Shown here piece after piece: positions 26,369 through 34,424 of a stretch of DNA of 34,424 nucleotides. Each line of letters begins with the position of its first letter. Position 1 is the stretch's first letter. The notes below the pieces were generated by a model that had not been told where the DNA came from, did no database searches, and saw only the letters and a list, made by a program, of their open reading frames with translations. Made by a program: the position numbers and the translations under genes. The stretch covers positions 1 through 34,424 of the forward strand of contig JAHBWD010000081.1 in assembly GCA_019637175.1 (NCBI GenBank). The letters run 5' to 3'. Source of the DNA: Labilithrix sp. Its GTDB lineage: Bacteria > Myxococcota_A > Polyangia > Polyangiales > Polyangiaceae.

Positions 26369-27313
26369 GTGCGAAAACGCCCGCTTGGCAAGACCGGGCT
26401 CGTCGTCTCCGAGCTCGCGATCGGAACGTGGGGCCTCGGCGGTGAAGCCTACGGCGCGCTCGAAGAGGCCGACGCCGAGAAGGTGCTGCGCCGCGCGATC
26501 GAGATGGGCTTCACGCTCATCGACACCGCCGACGCGTACGGCGGCGGCAGGATGGAGGTCCTCGTCGGCAAGCTCCTCAAGGAGCATCCCGATCTCGTCG
26601 TCGTGACCAAGAACGGCGTCGACCGCACGACCGATCCCACGCGCAAGACGTTCGAGGCCGACTACCTCAGGAAGCGCGTCGAGACCTCGTGCAAGCGCCT
26701 CGCGGTCGAGGCGCTCCCCGTCCTGCTCCTCCACCACCCGACGCCCGACGCGATCTACGGCGGCGAGGCCGTCGAGACGATGCTCGCGCTGAAGAAGGAG
26801 GGGAAGATCCGTCACTGGGGCGTCGCGGCGGGCGACGAAGACGTCGCGCGCGCCGCCGTCGACAAGGGCGCCGAGGTGATCGAGCTCGCCTACAACCTCA
26901 CGCACGGGATCGATCTCCACCGCATCTCGGGCGACGTCATGGTCGCGGGCTGCGGCGTGCTCGCGCGCAGCGTCCTCGCCTACGGCCTCCTCGCGGGCAT
27001 GTGGTCGAAGGAGCACACCTTCCCCGAAGGCGACCACCGCAACGATCGCTGGACGCGCATGGAGCTCGAGCATCGGATCGATCAGCTCGACGCCGTCCGC
27101 TTCCTCGTGAAGGGCGACGTCCACACGCTCCGCGGCGCCGCGGTGCGCTTCGTCCTCGCGAATCACCTCGTCTCGGCCGCCGTGCTCGGCGCGCGCACGG
27201 TCGAGCAGCTCGAGCAGCTCGTGCGCGAGACGGGCGGCGGGCCGCGCTATCTCTCCGACGACGATCTGCGCCAGCTCCCGCGCGCGCTCGAGAAGGTCGG
27301 CATCTCGTCATGA
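26369..27313 (+). CDS. Aldo/keto reductase
   Basis: A 314-residue NAD(P)H-dependent oxidoreductase with the AKR barrel. It starts MRKRPLGKTGLVVSELAIGT. Catalytic residues are Asp52 and Tyr57 in IDTADAYG, Lys81 in VVTKNG and His122 in LLLHHP. The late segments RGAAVRFVLAN and SAAVLGARTVEQLEQ match the cofactor-binding end of the family. The GTG at 26369 (translated as Met) follows GAAAGG. It lies upstream of a CysQ-like gene and a flavoprotein on the same strand, separated by a spacer full of hairpins. The sugar or aldehyde substrate is unknown. Confidence 0.92.
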   Translation: MRKRPLGKTGLVVSELAIGTWGLGGEAYGALEEADAEKVLRRAIEMGFTLIDTADAYGGGRMEVLVGKLLKEHPDLVVVTKNGVDRTTDPTRKTFEADYLRKRVETSCKRLAVEALPVLLLHHPTPDAIYGGEAVETMLALKKEGKIRHWGVAAGDEDVARAAVDKGAEVIELAYNLTHGIDLHRISGDVMVAGCGVLARSVLAYGLLAGMWSKEHTFPEGDHRNDRWTRMELEHRIDQLDAVRFLVKGDVHTLRGAAVRFVLANHLVSAAVLGARTVEQLEQLVRETGGGPRYLSDDDLRQLPRALEKVGISS

Positions 27314-27458
27314 GGGAGCTGGCGCTCCCCTCGTCGGCTCCGCCGACGAGCCTCCCCTCCCAGGTGCCGTGCGTCCGGCGTGATTCGCCTTCGGCGAACG
27401 GCGCTTCGCGCCGAAGACACGCCTCGAGTCTCCTCGAACCGCGAGCGGGATCCGCTCG
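27314..27458 (+). repeat. Row of five short hairpins between two genes
   Basis: Five perfect inverted repeats occur in 145 bp: 27314-27329 (6-bp stem, 4-nt loop), 27330-27350 (9-bp, loop TCC), 27384-27398 (6-bp, loop TTC), 27399-27413 (6-bp, loop TTC) and 27442-27458 (7-bp, loop GAT). The first begins right after the TGA of the aldo/keto reductase. None is followed by a clear T-run. The block resembles REP-like or RNA-stabilising intergenic elements; partial transcription termination is possible. Confidence 0.6.
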
Positions 27459-27491
27459 TGGCGTCCTTTGCGAAGAAAAGGATTCTTCCTC

Positions 27492-28316
27492 GTGATCGAT
27501 CGCGCCGAGGTGCTCGAGAAGCTCGTCGTCGCCGCACGCGAAGCCGCGGAGGTCGTCATGCGCATCTACGGCGAAGACGACGTCGGCGCCGAGATGAAGG
27601 CCCCGGGCGATCCCGTCACGCGAGCCGACAAGGAGGCCAACGCGCTCATCCTCGCGCGCCTCGCCCGCGATCTGCCGGGCATCCCCGTCGTCGCCGAGGA
27701 GAGCGATCCCGTCGCCTTCGCCGGCTTCGAGGGCGAGCGCGCCGCGCTCTTCGTCGATCCGGTCGACGGCACGCGCGACTTCATCGCGAAGAACGGAGAG
27801 TTCTGCGTGATGATCGGGCTCGCCGAGGAAGGCCGCGCCACCGTCGGCGTCGTCCTCTGCCCCACGTTCCAGAACCGGCGCCGCACGTACGTCGCCGCCG
27901 AGGGCCTCGGCGCGTTCGTGCTCGACGAAGACGGCGCGCGCACGCCGCTCCGCGCCTCTTCGGCGACCGATCTCTCCGCCTGCCGCTGCGCCGTCTCGCG
28001 GTTCCACCGGAGCAAGAGCGTCGACACGCGGCTCCAGACGCTCGGCTGCAAGGAGCTCGTGCCCATCGGCAGCTCCGGGATCAAGGGCGTCATGATCGCG
28101 TCGGGCGAGATCGAGATCTACGCGCACCCCTCGCGCGGCCTCGTGAAGCTCTGGGACGCGTGCGCGCCCGACGCGATCGTGCGCGCCGCCGGCGGCGTCT
28201 ACACCGACGGTACGGGCAAGCCCTTCGACTACCGGAGCGCCGTCGCCCAAGGCGAGGGCACGCTCGCCGCGAGCCCGCGCCTCCACGCCGAGGCCTTGCG
28301 GAGGTTCGCCTCGTGA
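27492..28316 (+). CDS. Inositol monophosphatase-family phosphatase, CysQ-like
   Basis: A 274-residue Mg2+/Li+-type phosphatase. Metal-binding residues are in VVAEES (66-71), DPVDGTRDFI (89-98) and WDACAP (221-226), the three IMPase family signatures. The GTRDF variant is closer to 3'(2'),5'-bisphosphate nucleotidases (CysQ) than to inositol monophosphatases, which have GTxNF. CysQ removes the 3'-phosphate of PAP formed in sulfate assimilation. The GTG at 27492 was selected because the longer frame begins in the hairpin spacer. The stop overlaps the start of the flavoprotein by four bases (GTGA), so they are coupled. Confidence 0.85.
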   Translation: MIDRAEVLEKLVVAAREAAEVVMRIYGEDDVGAEMKAPGDPVTRADKEANALILARLARDLPGIPVVAEESDPVAFAGFEGERAALFVDPVDGTRDFIAKNGEFCVMIGLAEEGRATVGVVLCPTFQNRRRTYVAAEGLGAFVLDEDGARTPLRASSATDLSACRCAVSRFHRSKSVDTRLQTLGCKELVPIGSSGIKGVMIASGEIEIYAHPSRGLVKLWDACAPDAIVRAAGGVYTDGTGKPFDYRSAVAQGEGTLAASPRLHAEALRRFAS

Positions 28317-29476
28317 GAGACCGCGCCGAGATCGTCGTGATCGGCGCGGGCATCATGGGCCTCTCGATCGCCTACCACCTCGCGCGCCTCGGCGTCACCG
28401 ACGTCACCGTCATCGACAAGAGCTACCTCTGCGGCGGCGCGAGCGGCCGCAACGGCGGAGGCATCCGCGCGCAGTGGTCGAGCGAAGCCAACGTGCGGCT
28501 CATGCAGGAGAGCATCCGCATGTGCCGTGACTTCGCCCACGAGTTCAAGATCAACGTCTGGCTCCGTCAGGGCGGCTACCTCTTCCTCGCGCGCACCGAA
28601 GAGCGCCGCCGCGCGCTCGAGGAGAGCGAGAAGCTCCAGCGCGAGTGCGGCCTGGCGACGCGGTTGCTCACGCCGCGCGAGGCGCAGAAGATCGTCCCCG
28701 AGCTCGACGTCGACGGCGTCGTCGCCGCGACCTACAACGCCGACGACGGCGTCGTCTTCCCGTGGCCCTTCGTGTGGGGCTTCGCCCGCGCCGCGCAGAA
28801 GCTCGGCGTCGAGGTCTCGACGTTCACCGACGTCGTCGGGATCGATCTCTCGGCGAGCGGCGAGGCGATCGAGGCCGTTCGCGTCCGCAAGGGCGGCGCC
28901 GATCACGTCATCCGGACGAACAAAGTGGTCAACGCCGCCGGCGCGTGGTCGCCCGAGATCGCGAAGCTCGTCGGCGTCGAGCTGCCGAACGTCCCGCATC
29001 GCCACGAGATCTGCTCGACCGAGCCGCTCAAGCCCTGGCTCAAGCCGCTCGTCGCCGATCTCACGAACGGCCTGTATTTCAGCCAGTCGACGCGCGGAGA
29101 GATCGTCGGCGGCATCGGGCAGGAGCGCGTGCCCCACGGCCTCAACCACGACAGCTCGTTCGCCTTCCTCGGGCTCTACGCGCACGCGCTCACGAGGACG
29201 TGCCCGATCCTCGGCAAGGTCAAGGTGCTCCGGCAGTGGGCCGGCTGCTACGACATCACGCCGGACGCGAACCCGATCGTCGGCGGCGTCGATCAGGTCG
29301 AGCACTTCTATCAAGCGTCGGGCTTCATGGGACACGGCTTCATGATGGCGCCCGTGATGGGGAAGCTGATCGCCGAGCACATCGTGAACGCCACCGCGCT
29401 GCCGATGTTCGAGCGCTGGAACCTGCGCCGCTTCAAGGAGGGAAAGCTCCTGAGCGAAGCGATGATCATCGGCTGA
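28313..29476 (+). CDS. FAD-dependent oxidoreductase, sarcosine oxidase beta-like (DAO family)
   Basis: A 387-residue flavoenzyme. The dinucleotide fold is VIGAGIMGLSIAYHLAR (from residue 9), followed by CGGASGRNGGGIRAQW, the covalent- or tight-FAD region of sarcosine oxidase beta and glycine oxidase-type proteins. The middle has the substrate domain with LRQGGYLFLARTEE, and the end has DANPIVGGV and SGFMGHGFMMAP, the second FAD-contact motif. It probably oxidises an N-methyl or amino acid to an imine. The GTG start overlaps the CysQ-like stop. No alpha, gamma or delta sarcosine oxidase subunits are nearby, so it may work alone. Confidence 0.88.
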   Translation: MRDRAEIVVIGAGIMGLSIAYHLARLGVTDVTVIDKSYLCGGASGRNGGGIRAQWSSEANVRLMQESIRMCRDFAHEFKINVWLRQGGYLFLARTEERRRALEESEKLQRECGLATRLLTPREAQKIVPELDVDGVVAATYNADDGVVFPWPFVWGFARAAQKLGVEVSTFTDVVGIDLSASGEAIEAVRVRKGGADHVIRTNKVVNAAGAWSPEIAKLVGVELPNVPHRHEICSTEPLKPWLKPLVADLTNGLYFSQSTRGEIVGGIGQERVPHGLNHDSSFAFLGLYAHALTRTCPILGKVKVLRQWAGCYDITPDANPIVGGVDQVEHFYQASGFMGHGFMMAPVMGKLIAEHIVNATALPMFERWNLRRFKEGKLLSEAMIIG

Positions 29477-29535
29477 AGATCCGCGCGCGCCCGAGCGCGG
29501 CCGTGGCTTCCGGTTCATGGAGGTGAGAACGGCCG

Positions 29536-29565
29536 TTGACACCCCAACGGTCCCGCGACTACCGT
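29536..29565 (+). promoter_or_regulatory. Probable promoter of the HEAT-lipoprotein/sigma54-activator operon
   Basis: TTGACA (29536-29541) and TACCGT (29560-29565) lie 18 nt apart, about 48 nt before the ATG at 29614. A perfect palindrome AACGGCCGTT (29528-29537) overlaps the -35 box and could be an operator. The match to the -35 consensus is exact; that to the -10 is modest. Activity is inferred. Confidence 0.5.
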
Positions 29566-29613
29566 CGGGCCTCGGAAAAACCGGGGATTTTTTCACTTCC
29601 GACCGGAGAACGC

Positions 29614-31293
29614 ATGATGAAGCTCTCGGCGAACGTCCTTCGCTTGCTGTCCGTCCTCGCGCTGACGTGCGTAACGTCGTGCGCCGACGAGAACGATCCC
29701 AAGACATGGGTGAAGCGCCTCGACGATCCGGCGCAGCGTACGCCGGCGATCAAGCGCCTCGACCAGTTCTTCAACGACGCGATGTCGGGCGCGACCGGCG
29801 CGAACAAGCGCGAAGACGAGAAGGTCAAGAAGCTCCTCGACGACGCGGTCGAGCCGCTCACCAAGGCGTACATCGCCGGCGGTCTCGACGAGAAGACGCG
29901 CAAGGATCTCATCAAGCTCCTCGGCGACATGGCCGATCCGCGCGCGGCCACCGCGTACGCGAAGGCATTCAAAGACTTCGAGCCCGGCAAGAACGACGAC
30001 GACGTGAAGTACGCCTCGCAGGGCACGTCGCGCCTCGCCGCGCAGAACCAGGCGACCGATCAGGCGCTCGTCGACGCGCTCTGGGAGGTGTTCGCCAAGT
30101 TCCAGCCGTCGAAGAACAACAAGTCGATCAACCTGGTCAAGGATCTCCAGGGCGCCGTCCTCGCGGTGAAGCATCCTTCGTACGGTCCGAAGGCGGTCGA
30201 GAAGCTGAACGCTCCCGTCACCGATCCGAAGGATCCCGCGCAAGGCATGGACCAGATCCAGTTCTGGCAGGCCACCGCGGCGCGCCTCGTCGGCGAGCTC
30301 AAGTTCACCGGCGCCGTCAAAGCGCTCGTGAAGGTGCTGATGACGCCGACGAAGGGCGACCTCATCTTCCCGGTGCGCCTCGCGCTCACGAAGATGCCGA
30401 AGGAAGCCGAGCCGGTCCTCATCTCCGCGCTCAAGGGCACCGATCCCGATTTCGCGACGCTCGCGTCGGGCTACCCCGAGAAGGCGTACATCCCGCGCAT
30501 CGCCGAGCCGATCGCGTACATCTCGCGTCCCGCGGGCCGCGAGGCGATCCTCGAGGCGCTCGCCGCGGCCGACAACGATTCGAACCGCACGATCCTCGCG
30601 ACCGATCTCACGCACTTCCCGAGCGACGCAAAGTCGGTGAAGGCGTACCTCGACGCGTACGCGAAGGTCCCGCCGAACGCGGCGATCCCGCTCCTCGGCG
30701 GCGGCAACGGCCACGCGATCATCGCGCAGGCGGCCGCGAACTTCTTCGATCCGTCGCTCACCGAGTGGCTCCTCAAGGAGACCGCCGCGGCCAAGGGCGA
30801 AGCGGCCGACGCGATGCCCCCCGCGGCGCTCCAGGCGGCGATCAAGCTGATGACGACGCAGAACGCGAAGGCGGTCGGCGATCAGGTCGCGAAGATCCCC
30901 GGCAAGGCCGTCGAGAAGGACATGTTCGCGAGCGCCGAGAAGGTGCTCACGCAGTGCAAGCAGGACGCGGCCTGCTACGTCACGTTCCTCGACGCGCCCG
31001 TCCCGTCGACGCCGCCGGCGGCGAAGATGGGCCACGTGAAGGCCGCGTGGATGGCCGGCATCTACGGCAACGCCGAGACGAAGAACGCGCTCGTGGCGAA
31101 GGTCGAGAAGGTGAAGGACGGCTCGCTCCGGCTCGCGATGGTCGAGGCGATCGATCACCTCTCGCCGCAGGGCGACGCGCCCACGGCCGACAAGCTCGAG
31201 AAGATCGTCGAGAGCGACAAGGCCGCGGGCGTCAACGCCGCCACCGACGAGGTCTTCAAGATCGCACTGAAGCTGAGGTCGCGCGTGCCGTGA
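29614..31293 (+). CDS. HEAT-like repeat lipoprotein
   Basis: A 559-residue protein with a lipoprotein signal ending VTSC (Cys23). The mature chain is all helical, with repeated pairs such as DEKTRKDLIKLLGDMADPRA, GELKFTGAVKALVKVLMTP and GREAILEALAAADNDSNRT, in the manner of HEAT/armadillo repeats. Two Cys near 450 (KQDAACY region) may pair. GGAG before the ATG at 29614 fixes the start. The stop overlaps the GTG of the sigma54 activator (GTGA at 31290-31293), so the lipoprotein and regulator are made together. It may sense or scaffold an envelope process that the activator answers; this is inference. Confidence 0.8.
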   Translation: MMKLSANVLRLLSVLALTCVTSCADENDPKTWVKRLDDPAQRTPAIKRLDQFFNDAMSGATGANKREDEKVKKLLDDAVEPLTKAYIAGGLDEKTRKDLIKLLGDMADPRAATAYAKAFKDFEPGKNDDDVKYASQGTSRLAAQNQATDQALVDALWEVFAKFQPSKNNKSINLVKDLQGAVLAVKHPSYGPKAVEKLNAPVTDPKDPAQGMDQIQFWQATAARLVGELKFTGAVKALVKVLMTPTKGDLIFPVRLALTKMPKEAEPVLISALKGTDPDFATLASGYPEKAYIPRIAEPIAYISRPAGREAILEALAAADNDSNRTILATDLTHFPSDAKSVKAYLDAYAKVPPNAAIPLLGGGNGHAIIAQAAANFFDPSLTEWLLKETAAAKGEAADAMPPAALQAAIKLMTTQNAKAVGDQVAKIPGKAVEKDMFASAEKVLTQCKQDAACYVTFLDAPVPSTPPAAKMGHVKAAWMAGIYGNAETKNALVAKVEKVKDGSLRLAMVEAIDHLSPQGDAPTADKLEKIVESDKAAGVNAATDEVFKIALKLRSRVP

Positions 31294-33260
31294 TCAGGCT
31301 CGACGTCACGCGAGGAGAGAGCGCCGGCGCCGCGCTCGAGCCCACGACGGACGTCGTGCGCATCGGGCGCGCCGAGGGCAACGACCTCGTCGTGCCGGAC
31401 ACGCACGTCTCGAGCGAGCACGCCAAGATCGTCTACTCCGGCGACAAGCACGTGCTCGTCGATCAGCGCTCGACGAACGGCACCGCGATCCTACGGCGAG
31501 GCGATCGCATCGCCCTCGACGACAGCCAGGGGCGCGAGGCCTCGCTCGAAGACGGCGACGTCATCGAGCTCGGCTCGCAGGATCGCATCGTCCAGATCAC
31601 GGTGACGGTGAAAGACGACGGCGACGACGCGCGCGTCTTCGCCATGAAGAAGATCGAGGAGCTCGTTCCCCAGGCGACGATCGTCGAGAAAGACGACCAT
31701 CGCCTGCGCGCGCTCTACGAAGCGCAGAAGCTGATCGGCTCGGCGCAAGATCTCGCCGAGGTCCTCGTCGCGATCTGCGAGTCGAGCTTCGCGCTCGTGC
31801 CTCTCGCCACGCACGTCACGATCGTGCTCCGCGACGACGACGAAGAGGGCGCGCGGCCGCAAGGCGCCGCGGGCTACGTGCCCGTGCTCACGCGCTTGCG
31901 CGGAGGCGAGGCCGACGGCGAGCGGAGCGCGCCGCCGAGCGGACCCATCCCCATCACGCGCAGCGTCTTCCGCAAGGTCGTGACCGAGCGCGCCGCGGTC
32001 GTCGCCGCCGACGCGCCGCGCGAGGTCGGCCAGAGCGAGTCGCTCATGGGCGCGCAGATCCGGTCGACCCTCGGCATCCCGCTCTGGCGCGGCGAGGAGA
32101 TCCTCGGCGTCATCCAGGTCGACAACCGCGCGGCCACCGGCGTCCTCACGAGCGGCGACCTCGAGATCATGGCGGTGCTCGCGCACAACGCCTCGCTCGC
32201 CGTCGCCAACGCGCGCCTCGTGAAGCGCCTGCGCGCCGCCGAAGAACGCCTCAAGAAGGAGAACACGTTCCTCAAGAGCAAGGAGCAAGAGCGCCGCGGC
32301 GGCGGCCGCGCCTCGGGCGGCCCCGAGATCATCGGGCAGAGCGCGCCGATGAAGCAGCTTCTCCAGCAGCTCGAGAAGGTCGTCAACACACGCGTCACCG
32401 TCCTCATCGAGGGCGAGACGGGCGTGGGCAAAGAGCTCGTCGCCGCGAGCGTGCACTACCGTTCGAACCGGCGAGACCGCCTCTTCGTCGGGCAGAACTG
32501 CGCGGCGATGCCGGAGACGCTCCTCGAGAGCGAGCTGTTCGGCCACCGCAAGGGATCGTTCACCGGCGCGCACGAAGACAAGAAGGGCCTCTTCGAGATC
32601 GCCGACGGCGGCACGCTGTTCCTCGACGAGGTCACGGAGATGCCGCTCTCGCTCCAGAGCAAGCTCCTCCGCGTGCTCCAGGAGGGCGAGGTCCGCCCGA
32701 TCGGCGCGACCGCCGAGCGCAAGGTCAACGTCCGCATCGTCGCGGCGACCAACCGCAACCTCGAGAAAGAGGTGGCCGAGGGCCGCTTCCGCGAAGATCT
32801 CTACTACCGCCTCAAGGTCTTTCCTCTCCGCGTGCCGCCCCTTCGCGAGCGCCGCGAGGACGTGGCGCTCATCGCCGAGCACTTCCTCCACCGCTTCGCG
32901 ACCGAGTTCGGCAAGCCCGCCGGCGGCTTCTCGCAGCAGACGATGGAGCTGCTCCAAAGCTACGACTGGCCCGGCAACGTCCGCGAGCTCCAGAACGAGA
33001 TTCAGCGCCTCTGCATCCAGATCGACGCGGGCGGCTTCGTGACGCCCGACATGCTCTCGCCGCGCGTGCGTCAGGTCGAGGGCATGATCGAGCGCGTTCG
33101 CCCCACGAAGGGCACGCTGAAAGAGATGATGGACCAGGTCGAGCGCTGGCTCCTCATCGAGGCGCTGCGCGAGCACCAGAACAACAAGACGGCGGCGGCG
33201 AAGAACCTCGGCATCACGCGCGAGGGTCTCCACAAGAAGCTGCGATCGTTCGGCCTCTGA
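31290..33260 (+). CDS. Sigma54-dependent activator with FHA and GAF domains
   Basis: A 656-residue enhancer-binding protein. The FHA domain lies at about 21-80 (VRIGRAEGNDLVV, SSEHAK, STNGT), which binds phosphothreonine. A GAF sensor domain lies at about 140-310. The AAA+ domain (about 346-575) has Walker A GETGVGKE (375-382), the sigma54-contacting loop GSFTGA (422-427, usually GAFTGA), Walker B GGTLFLDE (440-447) and the arginine-finger region REDLYYRL. A Fis-type helix-turn-helix is at about 615-656 (NNKTAAAKNLGITREGLHKK). There is no receiver domain, so input likely comes from a Ser/Thr kinase through FHA and a ligand through GAF. The GTG at 31290 overlaps the lipoprotein stop. The longer open frame reaching upstream to 29517 is a shadow. 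Confidence 0.94.
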   Translation: MIRLDVTRGESAGAALEPTTDVVRIGRAEGNDLVVPDTHVSSEHAKIVYSGDKHVLVDQRSTNGTAILRRGDRIALDDSQGREASLEDGDVIELGSQDRIVQITVTVKDDGDDARVFAMKKIEELVPQATIVEKDDHRLRALYEAQKLIGSAQDLAEVLVAICESSFALVPLATHVTIVLRDDDEEGARPQGAAGYVPVLTRLRGGEADGERSAPPSGPIPITRSVFRKVVTERAAVVAADAPREVGQSESLMGAQIRSTLGIPLWRGEEILGVIQVDNRAATGVLTSGDLEIMAVLAHNASLAVANARLVKRLRAAEERLKKENTFLKSKEQERRGGGRASGGPEIIGQSAPMKQLLQQLEKVVNTRVTVLIEGETGVGKELVAASVHYRSNRRDRLFVGQNCAAMPETLLESELFGHRKGSFTGAHEDKKGLFEIADGGTLFLDEVTEMPLSLQSKLLRVLQEGEVRPIGATAERKVNVRIVAATNRNLEKEVAEGRFREDLYYRLKVFPLRVPPLRERREDVALIAEHFLHRFATEFGKPAGGFSQQTMELLQSYDWPGNVRELQNEIQRLCIQIDAGGFVTPDMLSPRVRQVEGMIERVRPTKGTLKEMMDQVERWLLIEALREHQNNKTAAAKNLGITREGLHKKLRSFGL

Positions 33261-33361
33261 TCAGAAGGCGAGCGACGTGACGCTCGGGCGCCCTGTCGGA
33301 GCGGGGCGCGAGGTCTCACTTTTCGAGCAACTCTCTCGGGCGAGCGGCCGAAGGGGGGGTG

Positions 33362-34424
33362 ATGAAACCCCGCCTCGGGAGCCGCCTCCTCCTCTCACTC
33401 CTGGTCGCCGCCTGCGCGACGGTGGTTGCGTGCTCGAGCGATCCGGAGGCGCCCGCGGATCTGCCCGCCCGGCTGGAGACCGACACCGGGACGAAGTGGG
33501 TGGTCTACACCGATCCACGGAGCCTCGAGGTCCGCTTCCTCGCGCCGGTCGAGCCCGTCGCGATCGGGGAGGGCAGCCCCGAGGAGAAGGCGAGGGCGTT
33601 CTTCGAGCGGTATCGGAGCGAGCTTCACGGGACCGGCAAGCGCGACGAGCTGAGGCTCGTCGACACGACGGTCGACGACGACGGAGCGACCCATCTTCGT
33701 TTCGAGCACGTCTTGCCGGGCACCGAGCTTCCGGTCTTCGACGTGGCGACGACCGCGCACTTCGTCGCGAACGGCGGCGCCTACTGGATGCAACCCGGCT
33801 TCCGCGCCGACCTCGCCGGCGTCTCGCCGACCGCGCGCATCTCCCGCGAAGCGGCGATCCGGACCGCGATCGATCACCTGGTCGCGACGTGCGGTCCACT
33901 GGACGAACCTCCGGAGCTCCTGTCCGTCGAAGTGGGCGTTCACGCCCAAGAAGGAGCCCCCGCGGCGCTCGCTCATCGCGTCCGCGCGGCGACGGAATCG
34001 CCTCGATGCATCGCGCCGGAGGTGCTCGTCGACGCGCTCTCCGGGGCGGTGCTCGCCACCCACGAGCGCGCGTCGTCGCTCTGGGACACGTCGGCGGGTG
34101 CGCGCTTTCACCTGCTCGGCGACCAGCGAGACAAGAAGACGATCGACGTCGAGCGCAGCCTCTTCGGCTCCTATTCGCTGAAGAGCCAGATGTCTCCGTC
34201 GGTGGAGACGCTGCAGTACGTGCAGTTCGCGCGAAAGTTCGAGCTTCGACCGTACTCGACGGACAAGCTCGGCGCGTGGGACACGGAGCACAAGTACAAG
34301 GGCGCGGCCGTCAGCGCGCACTTCCACGGCTTTCACGCGCTGCGCTTCTTCAAGGAGGCGCAGCTGAAGAGCGAGGGCATCACGAAGGTCACCCTCGTGG
34401 TCCACGCCAACTCGCCGCGCACGG
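33362..34424 (+). CDS. M4/thermolysin-like lipoprotein metalloprotease, N-terminal part (runs off window)
   Basis: A 354-residue fragment with a lipoprotein signal (VVAC, Cys24). An FTP-like propeptide segment (THLRFEHVLPGTELPVFDVA) is followed by a PepSY-like region (REAAIRTAIDHLVATC). Residues from about 230 (LVDALSGAVLATHERA, then a beta-rich part and AAVSAHFHGFHALRFFKE) resemble the start of the mature M4 catalytic domain, which in thermolysin has AVNAHYYASKTYDYYK. The HExxH zinc motif would lie beyond the window, so activity is not shown. GGGGGGGTG precedes the ATG at 33362. The family is secreted as a zymogen; here lipidation would hold it at the surface. The sequence ends mid-gene. Confidence 0.72.
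   Translation, partial: MKPRLGSRLLLSLLVAACATVVACSSDPEAPADLPARLETDTGTKWVVYTDPRSLEVRFLAPVEPVAIGEGSPEEKARAFFERYRSELHGTGKRDELRLVDTTVDDDGATHLRFEHVLPGTELPVFDVATTAHFVANGGAYWMQPGFRADLAGVSPTARISREAAIRTAIDHLVATCGPLDEPPELLSVEVGVHAQEGAPAALAHRVRAATESPRCIAPEVLVDALSGAVLATHERASSLWDTSAGARFHLLGDQRDKKTIDVERSLFGSYSLKSQMSPSVETLQYVQFARKFELRPYSTDKLGAWDTEHKYKGAAVSAHFHGFHALRFFKEAQLKSEGITKVTLVVHANSPRT

Noticed and set aside
29517..31289. Upstream extension of the sigma54 activator frame
   Set aside because: It overlaps the HEAT-like lipoprotein in another frame and is Arg/Gly-rich; the GTGA junction at 31290 marks the start.

Overview
The window looks like chromosomal DNA from a high-GC member of the Myxococcota, most likely a Polyangiales-type myxobacterium. 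The signs are very GC-rich codon third positions that create long arginine-rich antisense open frames, two eukaryote-like Ser/Thr kinases (one with the HRDxSPxN loop common in myxobacterial kinases), an FHA-GAF-sigma54 activator, many lipoproteins, and a C-terminal tag of the MYXO-CTERM kind. No insertion sequence, phage gene, integrase or CRISPR array was seen. I infer a stable, core-like region. All calls come from reading the sequence; no database search was possible.

Layout. (1) 1-609, minus strand: the start of tuf preceded by tRNA-Thr(TGT), Tyr(GTA), Gly(TCC) and Thr(GGT). This is the classical bacterial tRNA-tufB order, with a recognisable promoter at 663-691. (2) 750-2632: an NhaR-like LysR regulator divergent from a DUF1275/YoaK membrane protein. 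(3) 2636-6001: a TPR lipoprotein, a tiny YdcH-like protein, a small lipoprotein, and a secreted metallophosphoesterase with a MYXO-CTERM-like tail. (4) 6070-10223, plus strand: a kinase with extracytoplasmic PEGA-type domains, an unknown protein and a flavin disulfide oxidoreductase. (5) 10243-12525: a lipoprotein with a clan-CD-like His/Cys core, and an unknown protein. (6) 12529-17507, minus strand: a tight unit of Ser/Thr kinase, TonB-domain/TonB-dependent-receptor fusion, lipoprotein with an EF-hand-like loop, and a Pro-rich mini-lipoprotein.

(7) 17810-22221: a secreted protein with cysteine at every fourth residue, followed by envelope or stress-type small proteins (DUF883-like, YihY, DUF1328), an EEP-family phosphoesterase, and an orphan HicB-like protein coupled to a Pro-rich microprotein. 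(8) 22228-26206: TrmB, a GT-C glycosyltransferase-like membrane protein, a possible coiled-coil microprotein and a lipoprotein with two SnoaL-like domains. (9) 26369-29476, plus strand: aldo/keto reductase, a row of five hairpins, a CysQ-like phosphatase and a sarcosine-oxidase-like flavoprotein. (10) 29614-33260: a HEAT-like lipoprotein overlapping the start of an FHA-GAF-AAA+-Fis sigma54 activator. (11) 33362-end: the N-terminal part of an M4/thermolysin-like lipoprotein protease.

The best candidate for a little-described system is the 12529-17507 operon. A transmembrane kinase, an outer-membrane receptor carrying its own TonB-type domain and two lipoproteins appear to be made together, which suggests an envelope-spanning sensing or uptake device. 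The Cys-x3 repeat protein divergent from this operon and the lipoprotein/sigma54-activator pair are the next most interesting.
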